From contig JAECYW010000002.1 of NCBI GenBank assembly GCA_023014335.1, positions 3,658,001-3,722,000 on the forward strand: 64,000 nucleotides of DNA, given 5' to 3'. Numbering within the stretch: position 1 is the first letter of the stretch; each line of letters starts with the position of its first letter. The notes beneath the pieces were generated by a model that was not told the DNA's origin, ran no database searches, and saw only the letters and a program-made list of their open reading frames with translations. This DNA is from Galerina marginata (lineage: Eukaryota; Basidiomycota; Agaricomycetes; Agaricales; Galerinaceae). Positions 23,588 to 35,215 of this stretch are shown here, one piece after another. The position numbers were made by a program, and so were the translations under genes.

Positions 23588-24200
23588 TTTCTGACTTCTA
23601 TTCAGGAAATGTGCAACCCGAAAGTCCGGCCCTCCCTTTTTCTATGCCCAGAGAATGCCAGTCCAAATATCAGTGAAGCCCGTCAAGCCGATCGTTGGCT
23701 CCGAGAGCTTCGACCAGAAGAAACAACACCCATAATTCGACACCGGAGCCACGATTACTACATTTATGAGCCAGCCATGCTCGACAACCTTTCGTTCTGT
23801 ATACCAATACGATGGTTCACCCGAGATGGATCATTCTACGCCCGAGCTTGGATGCTAGAAGCTGCGACATCAGATGGTGAAGCCGGTTGGGTTGTCCGCG
23901 AGGATCAGGAGGTCGAGATCTCACAACATCAATTGTTAAAAAACTTTCCGCAGCTTGCTGAAGACCACAATAACTTCGCGGCACCTCATCCTTCACTCAT
24001 TCTCCGTAAGACTTTTATTTGTTGGATTTTGCAATCTGGTCAGACTCACACCATCAAGGTGTTCGCACCAAGGAATCAACAGATTACGGAAATTTTTCAC
24101 GCTGGCGGCATACCAATCCAGTCATCGGAGGGCGCTCGCCAAAGGCCATCGTGTTTTGGCATTGTAACGAAGGTGAGAGCAAGAAGAGGGACTCTCAAAA
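23588..24200 (+). pseudogene. Fragment of a repeat-associated ORF (YIYEP...RWFTRDG family)
   Basis: The open frame reads HYYIYEP-like DYYIYEPAMLDNLSFCIPIR, WFTRDGSFYARAWMLEAATS and QHQLLKNFPQLAEDHNNFAA. This resembles the start of a large repeated ORF of Agaricomycetes that goes on with a TNPVxGNxWR block. Here that block is visible one frame away as HTNPVIGGRSPKAIVFWHCN (about 24109-24170). The long downstream part is missing, so this is a truncated, frame-disrupted copy. Confidence 0.5.
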
Positions 24201-24349
24201 CGGTTTGTATCTTATTTCATCTGCTTACTAAATCTAACTTTAACGTCTTATCCCACAGCTGTCAACACTGATTAAACCGTGGCGCAGCGTAAGTTTTCAT
24301 TGTTCGTTATTACTTCTCTCTCGACTACTTTCCCCGCTTTTTCACAGGT

Positions 24350-25480
24350 CCCAACAACTCGGCAAAGGTAAATATATCAACAGCGAACAAGGCTCGGGGG
24401 AAGCAGCCCCAGAAATCGCGAGCAGCCAATGTCAACCGGAGCTGGACGACGAACTTATTAAGATCGGCGATGGAAGCACTGGCGAGGAGGATTTCAACGA
24501 CGAGGAGGACGAGGAGGATAAAGATTCTGTTAGTTTGTCCGAGAAGGAGGCCAGGAAGCTCCTGGATGACGAGGTACGAAATTTTATTCATTCCACTACA
24601 TTTTGGATTTACTACACAATTACCCAGGTGCCTCACGATCCTACCCACCTCTATGACGACGACAACGGTGTTGAGATGGCCGGCATTCAGTCGGTACATA
24701 GCGAACGATCGAGTTCGGATCCGAAGGTCTGGATGACCTGGAGGATTTGAGCGGGGGTGAACAGGAGCCGCCCGTGAATTTGAGATCGCTTAGGCGGGCA
24801 AAGAAAGCAAAGACGATAAAGGCATGTCTATTTAATGTCCTTCATGCCGGCGGTACCATTGACTGATCAGTTCTCCAGAGTCCTAGCAAACAAGACGTTG
24901 CACTTGCTATGGAGGTAAGGATTTAATTCCTCCATTGATCCCAGAGTGACACTGTCCAATCTAGCGTCCAACCATCGTCACCTCCCGCCCGGCCAATAGA
25001 GAACATCAAGTGTTCGTCCACCCCCGACCTCGAATGTTCATATCGAGAGTGATTCGGAGAACGACGCCCTGCCAGAGGAGAAATGGCCCATCCACGCGCT
25101 TGAACACCAACACGGTGCTTCTCGGCTAAAATATCTTCGTTCGTACACTCTGTTGTGAGGCTATCGAAAATACTCTCGTTACTGAACATGCCTGGCCCAA
25201 GCTTCACCAAGCTGCCGCGCATAGGCAACAGGTGCTTTTGTATGTGGTCAAGCCGGTCAAGCGGCTCGTAAGCAAGGATTTACAAAAGCGGGTCACGAAA
25301 GACGACGACTTTGTCGAAGTCTTCGGTAAATGGGTCTCTCGCTTATCAAACTACAAACTTTCATCACTGTTAGTGCTTCATTTCAGGTTATTGACCGACT
25401 TTATCATCACCGCGGCACTGTGCACTCAGTCGCCTCAGACCACATTCCAACTTGGCATTGATGCCCATTGACGGGACTTT
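24350..25480 (+). pseudogene. Decayed DUF6532-like gene
   Basis: Several exon-sized frames fit the layout of DUF6532 proteins: an acidic linker (EEDFNDEEDEEDKDSVSLSE, about 24480-24540), LSGGEQEPPVNLRSLRRAKK (about 24748-24812), SENDALPEEKWPIHALEHQH (about 25045-25110), then EAIENTLVTEHAWPKLHQAA (about 25155-25215) and DDFVEVFGKW. An intron (25331-25385) leads to VIDRLYHHRGTVHSVAS and a stop near 25470. The domain normally continues for about 80-100 residues more. Frame changes are needed near 25130 and the C terminus is lost. Confidence 0.45.
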
Positions 25481-25808
25481 GCACCAGTGAGGAAGTTGTG
25501 GCAATGCCCTCCCTGGAGGACAAGATAGTCGTGAGTGGGATAGTATATTTACTTGAATGCATTTTTTCTAGTTTCGAGTGGGATAGTATTTGTACTTGAA
25601 TGCATTTTTTCTAGTTTCGTTTCTTGGGCCCAGTTCATCAGCTTACCTGTACTCAATGATACAGAGTGACCGTGAACAGGGTTGAAAGAGGCGCCTCACA
25701 AGAATAAGGGTAGGTATTTGCGTTCTATTCAAAAGTATTCTCTAATTTCCAATGTAAATAACAATTACAGACACAATTACAGACGGGAGTCAAAGAATTG
25801 AAACAACT
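25481..25808. other. No gene; short direct repeat
   Basis: A 46-bp or so direct repeat is visible: gtgggatagta followed by tacttgaatgcattttttct occurs at about 25535-25575 and again at 25578-25620. Nothing coding is evident. Confidence 0.5.
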
Positions 25809-26544
25809 TCAGATGGTCAGCCTGCCCCTGGTGGCTGCATTGTTGTTCCTATTGGAAGCAGCACCGCCTCCACGACGATGGATTTCTGACGTGGTCTTGA
25901 GGTACATCTTGAGCATACCGCGAATGGGCCAAAAGTCGTCGTACTTTAGAATAATGTCATGATGACGTGCAACCTAAAGGGAGAATAAGAATTTTGAAAA
26001 AAGAGGTCAAAGAGCATCACCTCTTCGCATATATCGTTAACTTTCCTGCCATTCTGCTTGCTATACGATTTGGTTTTATCTAGTTTAAGATCTGCAAGCT
26101 TCTTGACAAGCTTCTGGAAAATTTAATGGGAAAGAGTAGCTGTAATTAGCCAGATATTTACGGTGGAACTCTGAGTTTTCTTACGTTCACCTTCAACACC
26201 TCCTCCTTGCCCCAAGAAGCAAGGGTGTCATCAATGCTGTAGCCTCCTGATCCAGGTCGACCTGGTTCCCCGGCTGGTTTAGGAATCTTCTTGGACACGG
26301 CGGAATGTGTCGCTTCTTCCTCGCTGTCAGTCAGATCGGACAAGTCTGATTCAAGGTCCTTGTCTTTGTTCCGTTCAGATCCGGAGTCCGAAGGCGTGAG
26401 CTCCCGCCGTTCGAGTTGAGGTTTCTTGGAAGCTGCTGTCTGTCTGTCGAATTCCAGGCGATGTGTAACCAATGGAGCTGTCGATGAGACTTTAGAAGAA
26501 AACTGAACTCGGTGGGTGATCAAGGGCAGATGGCGGGAGATCAT
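25809..26544 (-). CDS. Hypothetical basic/acidic low-complexity protein
   Basis: Three exons keep frame. Exon 1 starts at ATG 26544 (MISRHLPLITHRVQFSSKVS) and includes a charged Ser-rich stretch (DLESDLSDLTDSEEEATHSA) and YSIDDTLASWGKEEVLKVN. Exon 2 reads KLVKKLADLKLDKTKSYSKQ and NGRKVNDICEE. Exon 3 reads VARHHDIILKYDDFWPIRGM and ends GRLTI before the TGA at 25809-25811. Introns start GTAAGA and GTGATG. Proteins of this pattern are common and uncharacterised in Agaricomycetes. Function unknown. Confidence 0.6.
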
Positions 26545-27296
26545 GGTTCAATAGGAAGACTTATCCACAGGAGTCGGTTGACTTCAGGTTGAAGTATCAA
26601 ATCAAACGGCGTCCATTATATAGTTGTTTTCAAGAGGTCCGATTCCAAAGATGCACTCGACCTTCCAGTACTTGACGACATATGGCTCCGCCAAATGCCA
26701 TGATCTCCCGCTCGCCGCCTTGGATTGCTGATCGATATGGCTCCGACCGGAGCTCACGAGTCACCTGTTTGGGACGGTGACGAAATCAGAGGAAGACTCC
26801 TGGACGCTTTGAAGCCTACCGAGAAGATCTGGGGTGACAACTTATGGGAGCGGGCTCCCCAGAGTGGAATCACGGCTCCTACAAATTCTGTCGGGAGCAT
26901 ATATTGAATGTCGCAGTCCTGGGAGCAATCCAGAGGACTGGTGGGTCAAAGGATACAGAATCAAAGGCACGCCGTTCTCCTGGGTGCTTCCTTCAACTCA
27001 ATCTCCGTTGCAGTGTCGACAGCCTTGGCACTATTCCTCAAACAATGAAACTTACTCCAGCTTACTCCTTGAACAATGAAACTTGCCCTCGTACCGAGAC
27101 ATGCGCGCTTGTTGGCCTGCCCCTGGATTGAATCCCCACCTTCGGTGGTAATTCGCTCATTAGTCCCTCCCAGCAATGATTCTATCAATTTGCCACGCAC
27201 GGCCAACAACCTGAAAACCCATTAAATAGTTGAACTGCTAGACTCCTTCCCGCTTAACCGTCCGCGTTGCCCTCTGCTTCTCTGCTACCTGAAATA
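26545..27296. other. No recognisable gene
   Basis: Short open frames only. A tandem-like pair cttactccagcttactcc lies near 27050. The last 50-100 bases are the likely promoter and 5' UTR of the WD40 gene. Confidence 0.45.
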
Positions 27297-29223
27297 ATGT
27301 GCTTACAACAAGTCTTAAGCCTAGTCCGCCCAGGGAATGTATGTCCCGGCCATACCATTTCTTTGCAACATGATTGACGCTGGTTTGTCAGAGTTACTTC
27401 CTGAAGGCGAGGCTTAGCGGTCATCACGGCCCCATCAATTGTTTTGCTGTCATTGGTGAATTTGAGCTTCTAGCTAGTGGAGGTCAGTGAACACCCTTAG
27501 TACTTGATTCTCCGTCTAATTATCTGAACGGTAGGAGACGACGAATGCGTCAACATATGGGACTTGAGAACCTTTCAGGGGACCGAGACTCTTACCGACT
27601 CGGGGGGTCGATGGGGCCAAATTACATGCATGACCTGGACTGGTGCAACCAATGGAAGCTTATTATGCCTAGGGACAGGAAGAGGCAGACTGATTATTTA
27701 TCGACGCAAGCGAGTATGTTTCTATTTTTTTTTGTTATGAGCTTGTGCGCTGACTTCATGTGGTGCAGACACAGAGTCACTTCGTTGAAATCGTTGACGC
27801 TCAGATCTTTGACACTGGCGTTAGTGTTGAAGCCATCACATTTGATCCGAACCAGCAACGCCTGGCTACAGCTGGCCATAATGGAAGTGTGAAAATGTTT
27901 CGTTTCAATAAAGAAGGTGCGGTGACGTCTGAGTCAATCTGAATTTAAATGAATACCATTCAAATTCCAGGGAATCTCCCAATCCCACTCGTTGCACTGT
28001 GGAATGTCGACCCCAGCCAAGCGATCCCGCGTGCTCTCCACTTCTCAAACAAAGGGGAAGACCTCATGATCTTTCACCTCGAGTCCGGAGAATTGTGAGA
28101 GCCATCCAATTTTGACCCCATTTCAACATTGGCTAACAGGACCAGAATTTGTCTTGATTCGCAGACGGCCACTATAAAATATTCTAAGACTGTCAAAACC
28201 GCAATGTGTGTGTATTCTCCGCTCTCTGGGCTCATAATTGACAACAAACTGCAGTGGTAATGCTGACCTTGATGAAATGGAGAAAAACGTCGTCATAGAC
28301 AACATTGGCACTGGCTATGACATATACCCTGCCGGTCGTTCCATCCCGACTCACTCCCTGGAGGTACCAACCACTCGCAAGCATATCAGGGCTGTGGTGT
28401 TTTGCGAGAATGGGCAGTCTGTCGTCGGGGGCAGCAATCATGGGAAGATCTATCTTTTTAACCTCAAATCCCCCCAGTCGAACCAGGTAATGACCCATGG
28501 TGGTCAGTCGACCTTGATCCAAGCGATAGTGGTAAGCAGATTATGAGTTATACAAGAAATAATCAGTTTCAAATGCTAGATTGTATAGTCTACCAGCTCA
28601 GAGAAGCGTCACCTAATTGTCGCTGGTTCTTCCGAGAACAAGTCTCAGATTTGCATATGGGAAAAGCCCGTGAGTTCCCTCAGAAAAGAAACCTAGCCTG
28701 CCCACCGGCTGACCCTGCCTTGGAAGACGAAACGCGCACTGCAGCAAAGAAGGTCGGAAGATGAGCGCAGAGGAGGACTGATCCTTTTATTCATCCTCCT
28801 CATTTTCAACTTCGCTTTGGCAATCACCTGGAAGGCCTGGTTTCCAGCCTTTAAATCGGTTTGCCTTTCTTCCTTTCCTTTTGTTTGTCCCAGCTGATAT
28901 CCCCGCAGGAATTCATGAACTTGCCACGGGAATTCCAGAACAGCGTGAAGGACCTCATCCCTGATATTCGACGGGATGCTGTTGCGGAACAGGATGCTAT
29001 GATGGTCAGGAATGTTGGTAACAGTAACGGCCAGCCCAGTATAAGGGATATCTTGGACTTGGAGGACCGCATCCTGCGCAAAATGCTCAGAATGCCTCCC
29101 CAGCTAATTGAGAAAGATGGAAAGTTGCAGATCGGTGAACCTCAACTTGATGGTAGCCAGGACGTGATTGATGACGAGATCATAGAGAAGTTGATTTCTG
29201 GCCTTCTAACCGCTGACGATTAG
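27297..29223 (+). CDS. WD40-repeat protein with C-terminal membrane segment
   Basis: The ATG at 27297 (MCLQQVLSLVRPGN) is joined across an intron (GTATGT to TTGTCAG) to SYFLKARLSGHHGPINCFAV. WD blades follow: DECVNIWDLRTFQGTETL, WGQITCMTWTGATNGSLLCL, VEAITFDPNQQRLATAGHNG, IRAVVFCENGQSVVGGSNHG and HLIVAGSSENKSQICIWEKP. A 75-nt intron (about 28669-28743, donor GTGAGT, branch CTGAC, acceptor CTGCAG) removes an apparent stop. It leads to a predicted membrane helix (GLILLFILLIFNFALAITW), then a charged helical tail (EFMNLPREFQNSVKDLIPDI to EKLISGLLTADD) ending at 29223. All junctions keep frame, so the gene looks intact. Such WD40-membrane proteins are multicopy in Agaricomycetes and of unknown role, probably scaffolds. 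Confidence 0.7.
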
Positions 29224-29556
29224 CTGTGAGCGGCTGATTTTATAGGAGCCTGACCGTGGGTTGGTCGGAGACGCTAATTCCTTGATGTTGATATCACCAA
29301 TCACTTTTGGCTGAATATATGGGATCTCATGAAATAGATTATATTTGAATCAAAGAACGCTGCCAACATTGAAGCAATGCCGGGTGCCAATTTGATATAT
29401 CGCTAAAGCTTCATCAGGAGCAATCCGAGACGTATGCACACACTAGTACCCAGATCATTGCCATCGAACTCGCGGTCCTCATACCATATTGAGGGTGCCA
29501 CTGCCAGTGTAAGTACTGTCGACTGTCGCCTTCGTCATCGCATCTCGCCCCGGCGC
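29224..29556. other. Intergenic, nothing recognised
   Basis: No coding signal; contains the 3' region of the WD40 gene. Confidence 0.4.
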
Positions 29557-31020
29557 TCAGCCCTCCCAGATCACCGCCGTCCTCCCTGGTGTCCCCAGTT
29601 CCCTACGGTATGTGGCGTTGCACCTCTGACTATCTAATATTTTGCGAATAGAAAGATAGACACTCCTCTTCGTCAATGCGACTGAATACTTGCGAGACCG
29701 GCGTCCTTCTCGCCATTGCCAAACTCGTTTGTAGCCTTGCGGCCCACTCTGCCTCCGAGGAAGCGCCAAAGCATGTCACGATCGACAAACCTATTTCAAT
29801 GATAAGTCACATTGGCTACGTGAAAATTGTGAAGGCACTTACATGAAGCACGCGTGCGTATGAATAGGGATGTAAGTATCCCTGGGTCGTCCTCGCGTGA
29901 TAGGGTTGTGACATCAGAATGAGTGCGGGGATTGATCGAGTCCTGAGAGCGTCGGACATCATAGATGATGTAGTCGACACGGAGGACCTTGCGACGATAA
30001 AGCGATCATTCACAAATTCAACGTTGTCGCATTCATCATCAGAATAGCTATGTTCTTGACTGTCCGCGGTATTGCCGGCTAGCCGTGAGAGGAGGCGGTC
30101 TTTGAGGTCTGGAAGGAAGTTCTACGCAATTACGAAGAATATCAGGGCAGTTCTGGCAAGGTTATAATAGTTTTATACGTGCCTTAAGCGCTGAATTCTT
30201 GTTGTTCTCATCAAGACATCGGAAGACATTTGTTACATGCCGTTTGCTGTCGGCCTGTTGGAAATGTGATGATGTTGTTCAGGTTGAGTCGGTGGAAGGG
30301 CGTCTGTTTCGTTGGCAGGAACGATAGGGCGCGGGGGCGAGTGGTAGAAAGAGTTGCTGGGGGTGCAGGACGTGTATGTGGAGGTGATGGTGGCAATGGT
30401 GAGATTGTATCTGCCTGATCTACATCCTGGCCCTTCTTGACACGGGAGGCAATCCGACGAAGAATGCGCTCTCGGCGTTGGTGTCTTGAGATCTGCCTTT
30501 CAAACGTTCGGCCCTTGTTCGTACGTGCATAAAATCTTTTGACTTTTTTGTGTTCCAATTCACCCTGTACAAGATAAATAGAATTTCATAAGTTGGGATT
30601 GAGTAACGTACCGTCTGGGTTGAAAAGCCATCAGAGGGTCCAAATCTTAAGATGGCAGCAGCATAATCTCCGAGCACATTAAGCTTGTAGGTGAAGAGAT
30701 ATAAAAGCTTCAGAAGAGAGTCAACGTCGGACTTTTTCCTGGATGCCTTGGGTTTGCAGCCGGTTTCCCCTTTGCTGCCGTATTGGCTCGTCGGCGTGTT
30801 CGAGCAGCTTTGTAGAGCGCGTGTTTTATATTGAGAGCCGACATTTTAACGAAGCCCCGTAAAACTTGACCGAGCGATTTTGTAGTGACTTTGAGACCAG
30901 CCAAAGTTGATGAGGTGTGAAGTCGAAGTTAGCTAGGCCGCGCCGAGTGCAGAGGGTAAAGAGTAAATCTTGACCAACTTCGTCGTGCTCGGGAGCGAGT
31001 AAGCCTTCAAAGACCGACAT
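29557..31020 (-). pseudogene. Second decayed copy of the transposon-associated ORF
   Basis: The minus-strand reading starts MSVFEGLLAPEHDEVGQDLL (31020 down). It must change frame near 30920 to give LRLHTSSTLAGLKVTTKSLG, and again near 30745 to give KKSDVDSLLKLLYLFTYKLN and LGDYAAAILRFGPSDGFSTQ. Next come EHKKVKRFYARTNKGRTFER and QISRHQRRERILRRIASRVK (about 30430-30550), then SYSDDE near 30035 and VEFVNDRFIVARS. One frame away are VLRVDYIIYDVRRSQDSINP and RTHSDVTTLSREDD (about 29880-29980). The 3' piece reads FVDRDMLWRFLGGRVGRKAT (about 29730-29790). This is the same family as 3395-4367, but the two copies preserve different parts. At least three frameshifts make it non-functional. Confidence 0.6.
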
Positions 31021-31388
31021 TGAACACTAAGTAGGGGTTCTATTAGACTCAAGTTGCCCTTGCTCCATGATAGAGGAAAAGTAAAAGCCTGGAGGCGATC
31101 TTATATGGAAACCGGGAACACCAAGCTCCAAAAATACCGCAACGCTGTTGCCAAACACTGCCGGGCGGTCTTGCCGAAACATTTCATAGCCCGAAGACCT
31201 CTCCAGCCTGTTATTTAATTCATAGCTTTCTAGTTATATGTCCGCACATACTCGAGTAGCTAAGTCCAATATCAATCATGATATCTAGACCAAGGATCAG
31301 AGTCCATGATAATATTAATAGGTAGGGCGGTACATGCTTCGCGGGCAAAAGAGGATGGGACGGTCTCCTATCTTTATCAACCAAAATC

Positions 31389-32750
31389 ATGCTATCCCAC
31401 GGTCAACTCGCCCAACACCCAACAGTCAGACCGTCGATATTGAGATTGCAGGTGTTCAACCACTTGGTGCTCCTCCGTCTTCTGCAAGTACTCTCCATCA
31501 TTTTCGTTGGTAGCTTCCTGTCATTTGAAGCCAATCAAACGCCCGTTTATCAATCCTGTAGGCCTTCGTGTATTAACCTCTGCTGACTGATTTACTTGGT
31601 TTTCCCTCGACAGTTCAGGCTGATTTCATGCCAGCATGTCGAATCATGGTCTGTTAGTCTTTCTGGTGATTCACATAAACCGGTGAATAACAATTGTAAG
31701 CCTAGGGGAGTTCAAAATGCTGAAAAATTCAGGCTTATCCTCAAATTCGTGTTTTTATGTAGATCAGGCCAATTTTGTCTCTGCGTGCTGAATCACGGTT
31801 CGCCGGTCTTGCTGGCGAGTCAATGAAGTCAACGAGAGTGTAATTAAATCGCTTAAGCCCAGGTGAGTTCACATAGCTCAGCATTTGAATAACTGATGCT
31901 CAAATCCATGTTTCTGTGCCAGACTGGGCCAATTTCGTATCGGCCTATCAAAACATGGCACGCTGGTCTCGCTGGCGTCTCTCAAACAGCTCACCGTGTT
32001 CTAAGCAATTCTTTTAAGCCAGAGTGAGTTCCGATCGGTCAAGAAGCCATGACCTTATGCTCAAATTCATGTTTTTATCCCAGTCTGCAGATCATGCCAA
32101 TTTTGTATCGGGTTCTCGTATCACGGCACACCAATCTTAGCGACAACTCACGGAAGGTTTACCACAGTGTCGAGGAATCTTTAATGCCCCGGTGAGTCTA
32201 GTGAATCGGTAAAGGACTGACGAACTTATGTTCAAATCCCTCTTTTCAGGCCAGATCCGTACCGCTTCGTATCGGTGTCTTGAATTATGGCCTGTCAGTC
32301 TCGCTGTCGACTCACAGCATGTTAAAGGACTGGTAGAGGATTCTTTGACGGCCTAGGTACATCCAAACCGCTCGACAAAAGGCGAACTTATGCTCAATAT
32401 CGTGTTTTTATGCCAGGTCATGCCAGTTTCGTCTCAGCGTCGTAAATCACAGCATACCAGCTTTTCTGGAGACTCACACAAAGTTTACAATGGTGTAGAG
32501 GACCGTTTTGAGCCTGGTGTGTCAGAATCGGTAAACAAAATATCAACTGATGTCCAAATTCGTGTTTTTATGCCAGGTCATGCCAATTTCATATCGGCCT
32601 ATCGAATCACGCCACGTCAGTTTTGTTGGTGACTTATAGAACGTCTACAATGGTGTAGGGGATTCTTCAAAGCTCCGGTAAGCCTAAGCCGCTCAACAAA
32701 ACACAAGCTTATGCCCAATTTGTGTTTTTATGCCACTGGCAGATCAAGAC
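31389..32750 (+). repeat. Array of about seven 160-bp units with intron-like spacing (arm 1)
   Basis: A donor-like gtgagt/gtacat/gtaagc word recurs at 31863, 32024, 32192, 32357, 32517 and 32678, with a degenerate first copy near 31704, spaced 160-168 bp. Before each lies a block ending like aagcc(c)ag; after each comes a run resembling tatgctcaaattcgtgtttt followed by tatgccag. Read as exons of about 101 nt and introns of about 60 nt, many units encode a similar peptide, for example VSLSGDSHKPVN, TSFSGDSHKVYNGVEDRFEP and SLAVDSQHVKGLVEDSLTA. An ORF from 31389 with a hydrophobic stretch (LVLLRLLQVLSIIFVGSFLS) precedes the array. Units are diverged and some contain stops (for example GDL, stop, NVYNG near 32635), so the array may be decayed or non-coding. 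Confidence 0.65.
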
Positions 32751-34084
32751 TCTTGACTCGGACCTAGACCCAGGATGGACGCCGATGACGGGTGAAGGAC
32801 GGTGGCATGACGCCTGGATAGTCGAGCCCGGCAACGACGACGACTGGAAATAGTCGACACCGCTGTCCGTGCGACGAGCGGTCTCGCTATTCGCGATTTG
32901 GTACGTCCTCCCGTCGTCCCAACCTCCTGTGCTGTTTCTAACACCTTGCCTTTCGCAGCCTGCAGCCCCTAGCACCTCCACATCCACGCCGACCTATCGA
33001 TTCGTCCCCAGGATCGGTGATGCCGCAAAGGCGGATGACGACGACGAGCGGTAGGTAGCGGCGGGATGACTGGATAGTCGAGACCGCTGTCTTCGCTGTC
33101 TAACGACGGCGTCGGAGCTGGGTACGTTCTCCTCCTCCTCCTCTTCACATCCTTCTAACCCGGCCTGTGCTCACAGCACCAACACCCAACACGCACCCCA
33201 GTTCTTCGCACCTCCAGCTCCAGTTCCAGCTCCAGCTCCAGCTGTCAAAACGAACGAACAAGGGGGCGATATCGGGAGGCGAAGGCGACGACGGCGGCTA
33301 CTGGAAATAGTCGAGACCGCCGTCCGCCCATCAATTGGATCGCGGGAGGTGCTGGCGATACGCCTCAACGGCTCGCAGTCGGGTTCAGCTGCGCGGGCAG
33401 CGGAGGACGAGCGAGCAGGAGGGAGTTGGTGTTGATGATGACCCCGGCGGGTTGCGTGTTCCTCGGTGAGTGGCTTGATTGATTTCGTTTTTCGGGTATT
33501 TGACTCGATTTCGTGTAGCGAGATCGTACGCCGCGGCTTCAAGTTGGAGTAGGGAGGCGACGTTCGGCACGCGAAGGAGGTGGGTGGGTGGTGCTGTGCT
33601 GGCAGGCGACGGCGAGGCCCTGACGTTGACGTTGATGTTGATGTCTCGGGTTCAAGTGCAGTCTGTGAGGGTGATTGAACGAGGTAAGCGGATATTCGTT
33701 GACGATATGAAATGTTACTTACCTCGTTATTCCTCGTTATTCGAGTTGGCGACTACGCTCGCGGACCGTCGCACGTCGAGCTCTTGAAGGTCCAGTGATG
33801 ACGTGGAGGTTGTGAGGGTGCTAGATACGAACGAGGTAAGCAAGTTTTCGAACACTCAAACAAGTTAATACTCACCTTGGTTGTCAATACCAGCTCCTCC
33901 GCCTCCTTCAGCCCACACAGCGTCATTGACGAGCATCTATTATGCTTCACGGCGGTATCCCGACGACGAACACTATCGCCGCGGGGAGGTGCACGTCGGC
34001 CTGACCTGTCGGGTTGGATGTCTTATGCCAACAAGTAGGCACACCTCTAATGACGTTTTGCTGTTTTATTAATTTCTCAAATAG
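32751..34084. other. Spacer between inverted arrays; GC-rich low complexity
   Basis: Contains short simple-sequence runs (ctccagctccagctccag near 33230; gttgacgttgatgttgatg near 33625) and repeated phrases such as tggatagtcgag followed by accgctgtc (near 32815-32860, 33070 and 33310), suggesting small duplications. No gene recognised. Confidence 0.4.
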
Positions 34085-34640
34085 GTGCCTCATGCCAATG
34101 GCGCCCTTCGCTCGTTTAACATGTTTCCGAACGTCAGAAAACCACCACTCCGCTCAAAATTTTACTTGAACCCTTTGTCATTCTTCTTTCCTCAACCAGA
34201 TGAACCCACATCTTCATCAGCCGTCTCAACAACCTCCTCGCGCAGCCCAACACCGGCCACACAGAACAGACCAAGGTCCTCATCAACAACCAGACCAATG
34301 CACACAATTCCACCCTCCACGAACCCGCGAGGCGAGCTCATTCTCGTCTCGGGTCGACAAGGTCTTCTGAGAGGCGTACAAACGCTATCGGACAGCATTC
34401 GAAAGGCGGCGGGAGGAGAAAGAGTACAACGAGCGGCGGAAGATGTGGTGGGGGAAAGTGATGTTCTGGGAACGCCGCCCACGCCTGCTCCAGCGGGTGG
34501 TGCTACACCACAGCCGCCGTCGCGTGCGGCGTCTAATGCCTCGTCTCGCGGGAGGGTGTCACGGACGATGGGTTGTATGCTTGCTGTGTTTTCCTTTCAA
34601 CTATCGTTTTATTCCTGTCCCTCCATCGTACTTGTTGTAG
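34085..34640 (+). pseudogene. Broken copy of a conserved basidiomycete hypothetical protein
   Basis: A Ser/Pro-rich lead (SSAVSTTSSRSPTPATQNRP) is followed, in a shifted frame, by SSFSSRVDKVF, a TGA at about 34368, then EAYKRYRTAFERRREEKEYN. The FSSRVDxxFxExYxRYRxAFERxREE pattern is one I associate with a small uncharacterised basidiomycete protein. The frameshift before it and the TGA (an Arg CGA to TGA transition would explain it) mark a pseudogene. Confidence 0.4.
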
Positions 34641-34721
34641 TAACTTAATGGATAAGTTCTTCCCTCTAAGGGTGTCCAGTGATTCTGAATTTCGGAAATA
34701 CTTCGTCTACAAGCTTCTAGG

Positions 34722-35215
34722 CTACCACTCATCCTGACTCAAGCCCTCCTCAATGTCCTCGTCATCGGAGAAACTGACCCGGAGTGCATCCCTCTCTATG
34801 CCCACTGCATCGTCGTCTGCTGCAATCTCATTCAGTGTGACCGCTAACTCGTCTATGTTTTCCTCGAGCTCATCTAGTCTTTGATTCAATGCAGTATCTT
34901 CCAATGAGTCATGTTAGCATACATTTGGTTGTGGCAAGCATAAATGTAGAACGTACCCAACCCTCGACCATTGTTAACTCCGCCAAAATAATAGTCGCCA
35001 TTGACATTAGGATTGTCAACTCCGCCGAGCAATGCTTGACCTTGAATAAGCGGATATGGGACAACTTCACCTTCGTGATTGTTAGCTCCAAGAAGGCTTG
35101 CTTGAACTTCCCATTGCTCGAGGCAGTCAGCATATTCTTCGGCGTCGTCTGCATCGGATGCATGTTGAAGGGCTTCCAAGCCCTGAAGAATCGCCCGATA
35201 TATAAGAGTTAGGCA
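34722..35215 (-). CDS. Hypothetical acidic protein, possible 3' exons of the inverted array
   Basis: Exon A reads TLIYRAILQGLEALQHASDA, then EYADCLEQWEVQASLLGANN and GDYYFGGVNNGRGLG (35215 down to 34959). An intron (GTACGT to GGAAG, about 34906-34958) joins in phase to DTALNQRLDELEENIDELAV, TLNEIAADDDAVGIERDALR and a Glu/Asp-rich end, stopping at 34722. There is no ATG at the start of exon A, so it is probably spliced to something upstream on the minus strand, where the second repeat array lies. Function unknown; frame is intact across the intron. Confidence 0.45.

Noticed and set aside
28669..28695. Apparent premature stop in the WD40 gene (frame VSSLRKET then TAG)
   Set aside because: It falls inside a plausible 75-nt intron with GTGAGT, CTGAC and CTGCAG signals that restores the frame.
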